From Theobroma cacao (lineage: Eukaryota; Streptophyta; Magnoliopsida; Malvales; Malvaceae), in the NCBI RefSeq assembly GCF_000208745.1, contig NC_030853.1:17716960-17780959 (forward strand): a stretch of DNA of 64,000 bases. Direction: 5' to 3'. Under the pieces are notes generated by a model, which ran no database searches, was not told where the DNA came from, and saw only the letters and a list, made by a program, of their open reading frames with translations. The stretch's first letter is position 1. Every line of letters starts with the position of its first letter. Below, in pieces: positions 10,831 through 23,553 of this stretch. Both the position numbers and the translations under genes were made by a program.

Positions 10831-12660
10831 TTCTTTTGCTAAATTCAAGTTAGCGACAAGTCTAATTGGCAGTTGACAAGTCTGGCTGCTGTATTAAGAT
10901 TTTGACATGACTTATGAATCAACAAGTTGAGGGTATCTTTCACCGACAATTCTCGTGAATTAGTTGCTAAACGTAGTTGGGGTAAAACGAAAACCATGTG
11001 AATTGAAAACCATCGATCCTAGCTTCATCTGAAGTACACCACCGTAACAAAAGAAAAAAACCTAAATTTAATAAAATTTATGTCTAAAATAAACCTTTCT
11101 TTATAGAAATCAATAACCAATTAAAATCAATAAGTAAATTTTAAGATAAAAAAGTTGAAAAAGAGAAATACATGCATTTTGATATATATACTTTCAATAA
11201 ATAATAATTGCTTAGTTAATTAAATATTTAAAAAATGATATATATCAAATATTTAATCATTCTTCGTGACACACTATCAATTAATTATTTAAAAGTTTAT
11301 AAAGTTTGAAACTTAATTTTCTAGCCACTAATTGGAAAATATTAATTTATAAACACATTCCTGAAAAATATGAAGAAATTAAGAAATAAAAAAGGATGAA
11401 ATTCGTTTCAAGTTAATATTAAATATTCAAGCACAATCAGTTCTAAGTGTTAGACATTATTTTTCTTACCAATAAATGAAAATACTATAAGTCATTGTCT
11501 CAATGTAATAATCAACCAAGTTTATTTATGTATCTATATGATTTATTAAGTTACTCTTAAGTACCAAGTCTTGATCCCTAAAAGCCACTAATTTACAAAT
11601 TTTACTTCTAACTTATAAAACTATCTTACTATAATAGTGTTTTTGACCTTTTTATCATTATTGGATGACATTATAATGACATAACTTCATTTGAGAATTG
11701 AATAAAACCACATATAATAAATATGAAATAAAACTTCACAAGATGCATGTTATAAGTGTACTTTACCTATAACAAGTATTAAAAATATGATATTTACTTA
11801 TTAAAAAAAATGATAAATTAATTAACGTTCTCAATCTTAATATGATTAAAATAAAAAGAAATGAGCCAAAGCAAAACAAACCCTTTTCTCAAGTTGATTT
11901 CCAAACATTTTTGAAAGAGTCCAAGATTAATAAGAAAACATATAGATGAAAAATCATCAATATTTAATTTTATAAGAAAATATCAATTATTTTATTTTGA
12001 TAATTAAGAAATTTGATATTAACAAGAAAATAAATAAAACTTACACAAAACTTTAATTTAATAAGAAAATCATTAATTAAAGATAATATCAATAATTTAC
12101 AAACTGGTAAAGGTAGATGTGTCATTCACTATTTATATTTTTGGAGTTATTACTTTTATATGTAGTAACGATATCTACCAATTATGAGTAGTTTTTGTAC
12201 CTGTTTATCGAGTAACGAAATTCTTGAATTGCCTTTACAAAAACCTAATGGGTCTCTAAGCCTTATGATTAATTTTTATTGTTCCTCTTTTCTTTGGTTA
12301 GATGTTGTCCCTACATGTTAAAACGTAGAACTTAAAGCATCTAAACTCAATAGTCAATGGATGTATTTCAAGTTTAAAAACACTCTGCCTTTTGCCAAAC
12401 GAAAAAATGATAACAGATGCAGAAACAAAAAGAAAAAACAAAACATTACGTATATCCTATTTGGATAATGAGAGGGAAAGAAAAATATAGGGGCAATATA
12501 TATCCATCACCCAATATAGCACCGACACAGTCCTGCCAAAAAACTCTAGCCTCTTTTGACAAGTCTTCCATGGCCCAACAAAGGTTTCATAAAGCTTTTA
12601 CGAATTACACAGTACTGATAATATAATAAATGATATTTCTCAAGCTTGCAACAAATCAGC
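10831..12660. other. AT-rich divergent intergenic region
   Basis: This spacer separates the head-to-head RALF-like and receptor genes (ATG to ATG 2.2 kb). No coding region or transposon signature was recognised in it. It should hold the promoters of both genes. The open frame at 12417-12626 lacks supporting features. Confidence 0.5.
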
Positions 12661-12663
12661 TTA

Positions 12664-12720
12664 TCCAATGGTCTTCGGTCACACTTGATCAATAAATTAA
12701 TTCAATTTGTATAAAAAAAG
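12664..12720 (+). promoter_or_regulatory. CAAT and TATA-like elements of the receptor kinase
   Basis: CCAATGG lies at 12665-12671 and TATAAAAAAAG at 12710-12720, about 195 bases before the ATG at 12905. The intervening leader is strongly pyrimidine-rich (12830-12900, TCTTTTC/TCTCTC runs), as is common in plant 5' UTRs. Confidence 0.4.
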
Positions 12721-12904
12721 AAACGTGAAATTGTAGCAAACTGACCCAATAAAAAAAATAACAAGAGGAAGAAGAAGGGAAAGAGAGAACGGAGTTTCAA
12801 ATTTCATTGTATGCACTTTCCAAGAGTTCATTTTAAACCTTTCTTGATATCTAATCCTTTTCTTCTTTTCTATCTCTCTCTCTTTTCTCTGTTTTTCCCC
12901 TACA

Positions 12905-15637
12905 ATGAAGAATACAACCAAAACAAGCACTTTTTGCCTTCAAAACCTGTTATTTTTCCTGCTTCCCTGTCTCTTCTTCTTCATCGAATACCTTGCTCTC
13001 CCTGTGATCGGTGACTCCCAGCTGACCCCTTACAACCCCATAGAAAACATCACAATTGACTGTGGTTCTTCCACTGATGGCCACGCTCTCGATAACCGTC
13101 CTTGGACTGGAGATGGCAATGGAAAATTCTCCCCTATAAAGCAACAAAGCAATAATAATAATAAATCGTCGGTGCTTTTAACAGCACTTGAACAGCCCCC
13201 CTCCGTTGATAAGGTCCCGTACTCCACGGCTCGTCTTTCTTACTCAGAATTCACCTATACAATTTCCCTCACTGCTGGCCAAAAGTTCATTCGCTTGTAC
13301 TTCTATCCAACTTCATATCGAGGCTTTGACGACCCTTCTAATAAAGCTTTCTTCTCCGTTAAAGCAGGTCCTTTTACCCTCCTCAGGAATTTCAGTGCTT
13401 TACTTCATGCTCAAGGCCAACCTACTCTTATCAAAGAATTTTGTTTAAACGTCGATGAAGGTGAAAGGTTAAACTTAACCTTCACTCCAAGTCCTGATAT
13501 CTCTGATTCTTATGCTTTCATCAACGGGATTGAAATTGTTTCCATGCCAACCAATCTATATTACAGACAAGCAAGTGATGAAGGGGTAACTTTTTTAGGT
13601 CAGGGAAGCTCGTACCCCCTAGGAAACAACAGTGCCCTTGAGATGGTGCATCGAGTCAACGTTGGTGGGATGCAAATATCCCCTCAAGATGACACTGGCA
13701 TGTACCGAAACTGGTTAAGCGATGACGATTATTTGGCAATAGCAAAACCAAGTGCTCTTCCTGTCAATAATAGTGTTAATCTTACCTTTAGCAGTATATT
13801 ATCGTTCTCTGCTCCAAGGGTGGTCTATCTAACTGCCAGGTCCATGGGGAGGAACAAGACTGAGAACGAGAACTACAATCTGACATGGGAGTTTCCTGTT
13901 GATTCTGGCTTCAGTTACTTTGTACGGTTGCATTTTTGTGAGTTTCAGATAGAGATAACACAACAAGGTGACAGAGTCTTTGAGATCTTCTTGGCGAATT
14001 TAACTGCAGAAACTCAAGCAGATGTTATAGCCTGGAGTGGTGGAAATGGGTTTCCAATATATAAGGATTATGCAGTGGCAATGGGAAAAAAAGGCAATCA
14101 AAAGCAACAAAATCTATCTATTGCTTTGCATCCTTCTCCGGCATGGAGGACTCTTTATTCTGATGCAATCTTGAATGGGCTAGAAATCTTCAAATTGAGC
14201 AGTGGTTTTGATCTTGCAGGACCTAACCCTGACTCAGTCCTACCAAGTTCACCACCAAGTCAATCAACGCAGTCCAAGAACAACAACAAAACTATATTTG
14301 GTATTGTGGGAGGTTTATTAGCCGGATTTGTTGTGCTCTCAGTTCTATTTTTCTTGATTTTCCGGCGAAAGATGAGGGCCAAAGATTCAGGTTCCAGTGA
14401 AGGAGTTTCATGGTGGAGCCAATTTTCCACTGCCACCAAATCCACCAAGTCAACCAAGTCTCGTGGCTCATCTCTACCCTCCGATCTTTGTCGCTACTTT
14501 TCATTGGTTGAGATCAAAGCAGCTACCAACAACTTCGACAACGTTTTCATTATTGGTGTTGGAGGTTTTGGTAACGTATACAAAGGATTCGTTGATGGTG
14601 GCGCTACCCAGGTTGCAATCAAGCGATTGAATCCTGAGTCTCAGCAAGGGGCTCACGAATTCAAGACCGAGATCGAGATGCTCTCCCAGTTACGCCACGT
14701 CCATTTGGTCTCTTTGATTGGTTATTGTAACGATGACGGTGAGATGATTCTGGTATATGATTACATGGCTCGTGGGACCCTTCGTGATCATCTCTACAAC
14801 GCTGGAAATCCTCCTCTTCCATGGAAACAACGGTTAGAGATTTGCATTGGTGCCGCACGTGGCTTGCATTACCTTCATTCAGGTGCAAAACACATAATCA
14901 TTCATCGAGACGTGAAGACAACAAATATCTTGTTGGACGAGAAGTGGGTGGCTAAGGTTTCAGATTTTGGGTTGTCTAGAGTAGGCCCCACGAGCATGTC
15001 CAAGGCCCATGTTAGCACAGTGGTGAAAGGCAGCTTTGGCTACTTGGATCCAGAGTATTATCGTCGTCAACAATTGACAGAAAAATCCGATGTATATTCA
15101 TTTGGTGTGGTACTATGTGAAATATTATGTGCTAGGCCACCTGTTAGTCGCACGGTCGACAAGGCACAGATGAGCTTAGCAGCATGGGCCCAACAATGCT
15201 ACTGGAATGGAACTCTATACAAAATCATTGATCCATTTTTGAGGGGTAAGATTGCGCCTGAGTGTTTGAAAAAATTCACCGAAGTGGCAATGAGTTGTTT
15301 GCGTGATGAGGGAACCGAAAGGCCATCGATGGGCGATGTCTTGTGGAGCCTAGAGTTCGCACTACAATTGCAGGAAAGTGGCGAGGAAGGGCTTAAGCCT
15401 AATCCCGGGGCTGGCATTGAGATAGACATCGATGAAGAGACCCCCTTTAAAAGCAATGCATTGGAAGATGACAGTGGGGAAGTGTTTAGTAGCATCGGTG
15501 ATCATGTGCTGAATTCCAAGAGCGCTAGTACTTTCAGCTTAACAACAAGTGATGAACAAAGTTTTGCTAGCAAGGATTCTGAAAGACTCTTGTCTAAGGC
15601 AGTGTTTTCTCAAATAAAGGATCCGCAAGGGAGATAA
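12905..15637 (+). CDS. FERONIA-like receptor-like kinase (CrRLK1L family)
   Basis: An intact single-exon gene of 910 codons, close in length to Arabidopsis FERONIA (895). Order of parts: signal peptide (1 to about 36); malectin-like ectodomain (about 45-420, with FVRLHFCEFQ and ADVIAWSGGNG motifs and many N-glycosylation sites); transmembrane helix (about 463-485) followed by basic RRKMRAK; kinase domain (about 543-818). Kinase hallmarks are all present: glycine loop GVGGFGNVYKG, lysine in VAIKRLN, catalytic IIHRDVKTTNILLD, DFG in VSDFGLSRVG, and DPEYYRRQQLTEKSDVYSFG. The tail ends KAVFSQIKDPQGR, very like the FERONIA tail. Such receptors sit in the plasma membrane, bind RALF peptides with LLG co-receptors and control cell-wall sensing, growth, fertilisation and immunity. 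Start: the first ATG after the pyrimidine-rich leader, giving a proper signal peptide. A FERONIA-type member is most likely; whether it is the true orthologue or a lineage paralogue cannot be told from one sequence. Confidence 0.95.
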   Translation: MKNTTKTSTFCLQNLLFFLLPCLFFFIEYLALPVIGDSQLTPYNPIENITIDCGSSTDGHALDNRPWTGDGNGKFSPIKQQSNNNNKSSVLLTALEQPPSVDKVPYSTARLSYSEFTYTISLTAGQKFIRLYFYPTSYRGFDDPSNKAFFSVKAGPFTLLRNFSALLHAQGQPTLIKEFCLNVDEGERLNLTFTPSPDISDSYAFINGIEIVSMPTNLYYRQASDEGVTFLGQGSSYPLGNNSALEMVHRVNVGGMQISPQDDTGMYRNWLSDDDYLAIAKPSALPVNNSVNLTFSSILSFSAPRVVYLTARSMGRNKTENENYNLTWEFPVDSGFSYFVRLHFCEFQIEITQQGDRVFEIFLANLTAETQADVIAWSGGNGFPIYKDYAVAMGKKGNQKQQNLSIALHPSPAWRTLYSDAILNGLEIFKLSSGFDLAGPNPDSVLPSSPPSQSTQSKNNNKTIFGIVGGLLAGFVVLSVLFFLIFRRKMRAKDSGSSEGVSWWSQFSTATKSTKSTKSRGSSLPSDLCRYFSLVEIKAATNNFDNVFIIGVGGFGNVYKGFVDGGATQVAIKRLNPESQQGAHEFKTEIEMLSQLRHVHLVSLIGYCNDDGEMILVYDYMARGTLRDHLYNAGNPPLPWKQRLEICIGAARGLHYLHSGAKHIIIHRDVKTTNILLDEKWVAKVSDFGLSRVGPTSMSKAHVSTVVKGSFGYLDPEYYRRQQLTEKSDVYSFGVVLCEILCARPPVSRTVDKAQMSLAAWAQQCYWNGTLYKIIDPFLRGKIAPECLKKFTEVAMSCLRDEGTERPSMGDVLWSLEFALQLQESGEEGLKPNPGAGIEIDIDEETPFKSNALEDDSGEVFSSIGDHVLNSKSASTFSLTTSDEQSFASKDSERLLSKAVFSQIKDPQGR

Positions 15638-16073
15638 TAGGTAAGTCAAGGAATCTCTAGAGAACTAATGGTCGTGGTTCAATTGAGAAAGATACAATAC
15701 TACTTTATGTGAATTCTAGAAAAATTTGTATTGTAGCACATCAGTAATATTAGATTCCAAGGTAGGTTGATGTACCTCATTTATATTTAACGTTTCCGAC
15801 CAAGTTGTATTATTTTAGAATGGCATTAATTGGCGGTAGTTGGAACTTGGAAGTGCCAAAATAAAATAACAAACTTTGATGGTGTCACTCCCCTAACAGC
15901 AACGAATCAATGATCATGTCTTCAATTTCTTCTAACCCTGTGCAAAAACAATGTTACCTGTGGTACAGCCTGTACCACAAGCTAATTAGTTAGGAAGGAA
16001 AACCAATATATATACACAAACGATTATGGAATGAAATATAAATGACATATATTTTCCTTGTAAGAGAAATAAT
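15638..16073. other. 3' flank of the receptor kinase
   Basis: AT-rich 3' UTR and spacer with no further gene. Transposon sequence starts at about 16074. Confidence 0.5.
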
Positions 16074-16247
16074 CACTCTACAAGTAAATTGATTTTTTCC
16101 AATGAAAAAAAATTTCGTTGGAAATTTCTAATGGATTTCTAATAGAATTTCAACAGAAATTTTTTTTTGACATTTTGCAATGGATTTCCAACGGATAAAT
16201 TCCATTGGAAATCAGTTAGGAAATTTTTTGGCACAAAAAACATTTAT

Positions 16248-18372
16248 TGTCACGACCCGAAACTCCCATCAGGCCCGTGACAACCGTCGCGATGTCCCGA
16301 TAGGCACTCATTATCCCGAATGCCGATCGAAACCCCGTAAGGCTTAGCATCAGCTTCCGCATCTCCACGATAAACGACAGTTATTAAATCTTACATTTCA
16401 AGAAATCTTAAGTTGTTTCCAAATCAAAACAATAAAATATTATTTTTTTGGCTCACAGGGGCATTTTCGTCATTTTTCTTCGAAAATATCGAAACCCGTG
16501 AAAAACATGATGTAAAAGCTAAATATGTTCATACATACTTTAAATCAGATAACTTAAGTATAAAATTTCTTTTACAGTGACATGTGAGCCCCCAACTAAC
16601 CAAGAAGATGTAGGGCTACGAACCCTTACTTTCTAGGATGCAACTTCGAGATTAATTTTTGTCTTAATCAACTATCAACAAACTGTCATGAGTCTAAAAA
16701 ATGGATAGAAAAATGGATGAGATTACATAATCCCAGTGAGTAAACAAACACCATCTAAACTATTTAAAGGCGAGTAAATGGAGATGAATTAAAATATTCT
16801 TTTCCAATATATGTTTCATAACATGAATATTCAGTTTACTCAATTAATCAACATGGCTTATATATCTCACAAAACTTGGCTCCTGCAAAAATCGTTCTCG
16901 CGGGTACCTTTGTCAAGGTATCCCACTAAGACTGTCAAGGTTGTTAAAGGTCCCATACCCATAAACATGTTTTCGCATCTGACACACAGCCGTTCCTTGG
17001 CGTTGACTGAGTCTCACTCTCACGCGGTGGTCCACGTGAAGTGCACTCAAATCTTTACCTCAGGAGATACTTCATCTAACATCTCCCCCCGGAGATAAAT
17101 ATATAACTGAGCTACCGTGCCTCTCTCATAGGCAGTCCACGGGAACCCCCACCACTGCAGTGACTATGGATTATTTTATCTACCACCTGATTTATAAAAT
17201 ATTTATCCGCATGACATGACAATTTATCGCAATCTAGCCTTTCAAGGCTGAATACATAGTATATATAATTTTTGATACAAATACCAACTTTGTCATTCAT
17301 GCTCACATATTGCTATAAGCCATATAATTTAAAACACAATTTATAACACAAGTAGACAGTCTCCAATTACTCTATTTTCAAAATCAGTATTCAATTTTTC
17401 AGAAAATTTATAAAATTATTTTATAAAATCATAATTTCTCTTAAAACGTAGCAATTTACCATTTAAACCCATTTTCTATAAAATCACACAATTGTATAAA
17501 ACTACTCCAGATAATTAAGACGATAATAGGTTTACTCACAGTTCTAGGAGTCGATGTACTCCTAATCCCAGTCTTCAAACACAATCTTTGTACTTTTACC
17601 AGTGTAATTTGCTCACCACCTTTTGTCACTTGTTTCCTTGAATTTTCACCAATTTTCCCTTGAATTTCTCCACCTAGGGTTTGTTCTTCCTTGGTTTCTC
17701 TTCTCTTTTGGTTTGGCTGACCATTATGGGAGAAATGGACTATTTTTTAAGTTAAATAATAATATATTCTAAGCTTGACACATGGCATGTTTCCATTGGT
17801 CCAAATTTTAAATATTTGACTTTTAATTCTTTAATTCTCCACCACACATTTCTCATGTTTATCTATTTCCATGATAAATAAAATCCATTGGTCTTGACAA
17901 ATGTTAGGATAAAAATTTACCGATTTACCCCCGGGGTGGTAAAATTACCATTTCGCCCTTATACTCCAAATTATACCGAAATTAAAATTTTTCACTTCTA
18001 AACTTCAAATCATACTTCAATTACTCAAATCATACTCCAATAAGTCAAATGGGGCCAAGAAATCTTTTCTAAAAATTTTCATTTTGTCTCCAGGTGGCAA
18101 ATGACCATTTTGACCCCTAGATAGTGAAAATTTCGGTTTGACTCCAAATTGATCCTCGAACTCCGAATTACCATTTTAAGTCATCCCTGAACTGTGAAAC
18201 TCTTAATTTCACCTTAAAATTCCTATTTGAACTAGTTCGAGGCTTAATCGACTTAATGATACCATTAGGGGCAATATCGTCTTTTAACGATTCCTTAAAC
18301 TTCTTAAATATGCAAACATTCTATTGAGCATGTAAATGACGTCGTAATTATTTTATAGAACAGGGTTTGACA
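16248..18372 (-). repeat. LTR of element A (3' LTR)
   Basis: Begins TGTCACGACCCG on the plus strand and ends GGGTTTGACA, i.e. a TG...CA LTR on either strand. It contains the family block near 16980-17150 with GTTCCTTGGCGTTGACTGAG and a CCACGTGAAGTG G-box. The open frame at 16811-17098 recurs in the partner LTR only because the LTRs are copies. Confidence 0.85.
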
Positions 18373-18558
18373 ACACTACCCCCCTTAAAATAAAATTTTG
18401 TCCTCAAAATTTTACTTATCAAACTCAAAGAAAAGGTGGGGTATTATCTTTTATTCGATGCTCAACTTCTTCTGTTATCTCCTTTATGGGGAATCTTGAG
18501 TTGCTCCTTGTATTTATTTCCAACTCAACTTGAATACTTCACTTATATCTATTATTAC

Positions 18559-21500
18559 TGTCACGACCCGGAACTCCCCATCGGGCCCGTGACAACCGCC
18601 GCGAGGCCTCGACAGACATTCTTCACCCCGAATGTCGATTGAAACCCCGCAAGGCTTAGCATCAACTTCCGCATCTCCCCGGTGAGCAACAGTTATTAAA
18701 TCTCGCATTTCAAAAAAATCTTAAGTCATTTTTAAATAAGTACAATAAAATATTATTTTCTGGCTCACAGGGGTATTTTCGTAATTTTTCGTCAAAAATC
18801 TCAAAACTTGCTAAAAATGTAGTAGGTAAGCAGAAAATATATATTTAATGATTTAAAAACAATTAAGTATCTAAAACGTTCATTTGAAAGCAAATTGTTG
18901 ACAACTAGTACTATTCAAAAATAATAAATAAAATATTCTATTTTCTCATAAAATAAATTTTTATAGAAATATTCGTAAATAATTTTTCGCACATGAAAGT
19001 AAAGTAAAAATTGTATGAATAGAAATACAGATAACCAAAATATAAGTTTTGATCTGCAATGACACGTGGGCTCCAATTGACCAAGAGGATGTAAGACTGT
19101 GAACTCTTACTTTCTATAATGCAGTTCCGAGCTTAGTTCTCGTCCTACTCGACTATCTACAAACTGTCCTGAGCCTGAAAAATGTATAGGAAGAAGGGGT
19201 GAGATTTTATAATCCCAGTGAGTAAACAGATACCATCTAAAGTATCTAAAGCCGAGTAAATGGAGACAATTAAAATAAGTCATCATACTGTAATTTCATT
19301 ACCTTTCAACTCATTTCAACCAAATAAAATCAATCCATATAAATCGAGTAATCAACTTGGCTTATGAATTTCTTAAAACTTTGGCTCGTGCCAAAACTCA
19401 TACTCGGTGATACCTTGCGCAGGGCATCCAACCGAGTCCGCCAAGGCTGTTAAAATTTTGTATACACTTAAAATATATTTTTAGTTTGAGAAAAATACAG
19501 CCGTTCCTTGGCGTTGGCTGAGTTCCCCTTCACGTGGTGGTTTGGCGTGAAGTGAACCCTAAGCTTTACCCCAGGAGATACCCTACGCGCCTCTCCGTTC
19601 GAGGTAATAATATAATGGAGTTTACCGTGCCCCTCTAATAGGCTGGTCCACGGAACCCCCTCTGCAGTAAATAATTAATATATAATCCACCAATCAATAA
19701 AATTCATTCTAGCATGACATGGCAATTTATCGCAACCTAGCCTCTCAAGGCTGAATACACAGTATAAATAATTCTAACACCAAAATCAGTTTAGCCATTC
19801 ATGCTCATTTATTGTCATAAGCCATTCAATTCAAAACCATAAATTTGCAACACAAACTAGCAGTCTCCAATTACTCTATTTTCAAAACCAATATTCGATT
19901 TTCCAGAAAATTTATAAAATCATTTTATAAAATCACAATTTCTCTTAAAACATAGCAATTTACCATTTAAACCCATTTTTCATAAAATCACACAGTTGTA
20001 TAAAACTACTCTAGATAATTAAGACGATAATAAGTTTACTCACAGTATTAGGAGTAGAAATACTCCTATCTTCCGCCCTCGGGTGCAGTCTCTTACCCGA
20101 AACAATTGACTCACCACCTATCCATAATCCATGACACAAAATTCAATAAATTGTGTCAATTTATCATAAATTATTTCAGGCTCTTATCCATGCGTATGCA
20201 CTAGATAGGATTTGAAATGTCTAGACAATCGCTTAATTGCGGTGTCCGACCTAACTCGCCTATACACGGTGTAAATTCCTAAAATCCCCAATTCGACTCC
20301 AATTCCATCCATTTCAATTTCAATTATCCAATTATATCCACAATACCTCAATGACTGTGAATTTGGTCCAATTTATCAGTCCGGACTATAAATTACGCTT
20401 TTACCCCTAGTGGGTAAAAATTTCAATTTATTGCACCGAAAATTCCCATTTAATTTCCAACCTCATAATTCATCATTTTTCCACCCAATTCTCTTAAAAT
20501 AAAGTCAACCTCATCCTCACATACCATTGGCTAGATTCGGCCTAGAGAAATTCATGGAGAAGATAAATATTTTTCTTGTTGTTTTACTCATAAACATGCT
20601 AAACTAACACTAAACACTAACATAGCTCAAAATCAAATTTATCTAACAACTTTCTCTCTCTAAACCCATATGACCAGAATTGAAATCATCCTCAAATCAC
20701 ATGATTCAACCATGAAAAATGATGGAAAATGCATGGGAAAGGTAAAGCACAAGACAAATTTAAGAAATGTTACCTTTTTTCACTTGATTTTTGAATTTCC
20801 ACCTATTTTCCCTTTAAATTTCTTAGCTAGGGTTTTATTTTCTCCTTTCTCTCTCTTGTTTCTTGCTTGGCCGAATGTTGAAGAAGAAGAATGGGTGGGC
20901 TGATTTTTTTATGCCTTTTTTATTGTTTAATGAAATAATATTATTTTATTCATATTTTAAATATTTTATTAATTCATTTTTTTTTCTAGCCATCCATTTG
21001 TCCTACTTTTTCCACCATGCATTCCCTTTGACTTATCCAAGTCTTAAGTGAAATTTCCAGATTTTTCCAAAGTTTTGGTGGAGCAAATTCTTCAAAATTA
21101 CACTTTTGCCCCCGAACTTTTCAAAAATTACATTTTTGCCCCAAAAATTGAAAATTTGCCATAATGCATAATTTGCACTCCTCATACTCATTTCACACTC
21201 CAAATAATTAAATTTGATCAAAATCCTTTCAAAAATTAAATTTTTGATTTCGAGTGGCAAAATTACCATTTTACCCTTTTACTCCAAATTATACCGAAAT
21301 TAAAATTTTTCACTTCTAAACCTCAAATCTTACTCCAATAAGTCAAATGGGGCCAAAAATCTTTTCTAAAAATTTCCATTTTGTCCCCAGGTGGCAAATG
21401 ACCATTTTGCCCCTAGATAGCGAAAATTCCAATTTGACTCCAAATTGATCCTCGAACTCCGAATCACCATATTAACCCATTCTGGGACTTTAAAATTCTT

Positions 21501-21671
21501 AATTTCATTGTAAATTCTCTATTTGATCTAGTTCGAGGCTTAAATCAACTTTATTGTACCTCTAGGTACAATACCGACTTTTGTAAATTTTTCAAGACTC
21601 TCTTAGCATGTAAACATGCTATCCACCACATGTATGTCATCACAAATATTTCTGTAGAGTCGGGCTTGTCA
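18559..21671 (-). repeat. Nested LTR B of the same superfamily
   Basis: Starts TGTCACGACCCGG at 18559 and ends CGGGCTTGTCA at 21671. It shares the order of LTR blocks with element A but is clearly diverged and longer (3.1 kb). On the minus strand the bases just to its right read as a polypurine tract (AGTGGGGGAGAAGA), so it is the 3' LTR of a second element. Its flanks (ATTAC left, TCTTC right) do not match, so its partner LTR is missing and part of the host element was probably lost with it. Confidence 0.7.
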
Positions 21672-23530
21672 TCTTCTCCCCCACTTGGATCAACCATATG
21701 ATCCTCCTTCTTGATTGACTTCGACATCCGGCTAAATATTAATATTTTAATATTATTTTATTAATAAAATATTATTTTATTCTAAAAATTTTATCTTGTC
21801 TCCTTGGTACCAAAAATACCTTATTATGCCTCACTTGACTTCCAAATCGCCTTTTATCTCACAAATTCTCCTCCGATAAAATTATTATTATTTTATTATT
21901 ATTTTCTCACTTGCGAAATATTTTATCCTAAACTACTCCTTTCGTCTTTTATCACTTCTAAACATTTTAATTGACCTCAATTTGCATTCAATCAATTTTA
22001 TTTATCACCATATCAAAGTATGAGGTATTTCAATTACCCTTTAGAATTTGATCAGCAATAATCCTCTCAATCATGAATCTTTATGTCATTTAGGATTATA
22101 CTAAGTGGTTTCTCAAGATAAAAAGTCTACGTAGCCTCCTGTCTATTATCGGTGCTGCAGTCACTGACTATAAATAAGACTCTACATCAACTCCACTATT
22201 CCGCTGTTTACCACAAGAGTTGCTTCATTTAATCACTTTTCATTCAACTGAGTTAATACAAGAATTATAAATCCTCATAGTAATTCTTTATAGTACTCAT
22301 TTTCTATGCCAGCATCGTAATCCTTTATTCACAAATTCGTTACTTAACATTGATGTCCCTTCTCATTAATCTCTCATCCTCTTTATTTCTTAACATTTGA
22401 CTTTGATCAATACATTATTGATCTTAATACTCCACAAGGTAATTTATTCCAATGTAGCCGTTGGAATCTACTTAATTAAAACAAATCTTTTACTTTTGGA
22501 GTTACTACCTTAGTCGTTCTCAACGGCTTGACTCCTTTTTGAGTCTATACCATAATTAGCAAAGTAAATTTTCTATCACAGATGCACGATCGGGATACTG
22601 ACCCTAACATATTTATATTATCTATGCGATATACCACAATTATCTTTTAGGGCATATTTCACTACCAATATTCACATATCTTTACCATGATAATTTCTCG
22701 AATAAATTAAAACTTGTGGGGGAAAACATACTTTACAATTTATATCTCCCTCTATAAGCATCTCCAAAAAATCCTCATGTCCTATGTCCCACCTTAAGAC
22801 AGTCTTCCCATATGGTTCAATAGATCACAACTTCATAACACGCCTAATGATTCATTATTTATAGTATCCCACTATTCTCATAGTCGTAACTGATTATATT
22901 TCTCATCTTAGAATTTTACGGTATCACCTTCTAATTCCCTCCATACTCAAATTTATAATCCTTGACTTAACCCCGTTAACTGGTGATCAATTCATAGTAC
23001 TGCAAGGTTTAATCGTTATTAAATCTAATAATTGCTTGAACCATTAATGGCTTCCTATTTCAACCTTCAATACTTATTTAAAATAATCGATATTGCCACT
23101 AAGATAATTATTCATCCTCAATACTTATATTACTAATCTACCTTTGTCATACTAAAAGATTTTTATACTCCTTCTTATACTACATCTGCCTAGGATTATA
23201 GTATTACAAGCTTCAACAAGGCACTAAACATCTTTAGGATCATTATCATCTTGATCCTTTTTCGAGTCCGTTTCAAGTTTTTCCTTTTTCTTCTCTTGCC
23301 ATTTACTTACATTGCTCCCACAACCTGGGGAAAAATGTCTAACGATAATTACTTAATTTCTTATACACCTTAAAAAAAAATAAGATTCTATATGCAGACT
23401 CATGCATTCTATTTGACTTAACTTAACTTAATCCGGGGCCACGCAGTGTCAGTGTGGATTTCTTAAAACAACTTTAAAACCAAAAACTTTAAAATCCAAT
23501 GCTTTAAAATCAAAATATTTTATCTTTAAA
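21672..23530 (-). other. Non-coding internal region of elements A/B
   Basis: AT-rich sequence with no recognisable gag or pol domain and no long frame on either strand. It lies between the polypurine tract of LTR B and the primer site of LTR A's partner. It resembles a LARD-type non-coding interior or a very decayed one. Confidence 0.5.
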
Positions 23531-23546
23531 CCATGCTTTAATACCA
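23531..23546 (-). other. Primer-binding site, initiator-Met tRNA type
   Basis: On the minus strand TGGTATTAAAGCATGG differs at two positions from the usual plant TGGTATCAGAGCATGG site. Both differences are C-to-T or G-to-A. It sits 7 bases from the LTR at 23554. Confidence 0.75.
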
Positions 23547-23553
23547 ATCTAAT

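Noticed and set aside
16811..17098. A 95-codon frame with a near-identical copy at 24114-24401
   Set aside because: Its conservation is explained by the two LTRs of element A being copies of each other. It overlaps LTR control sequence.
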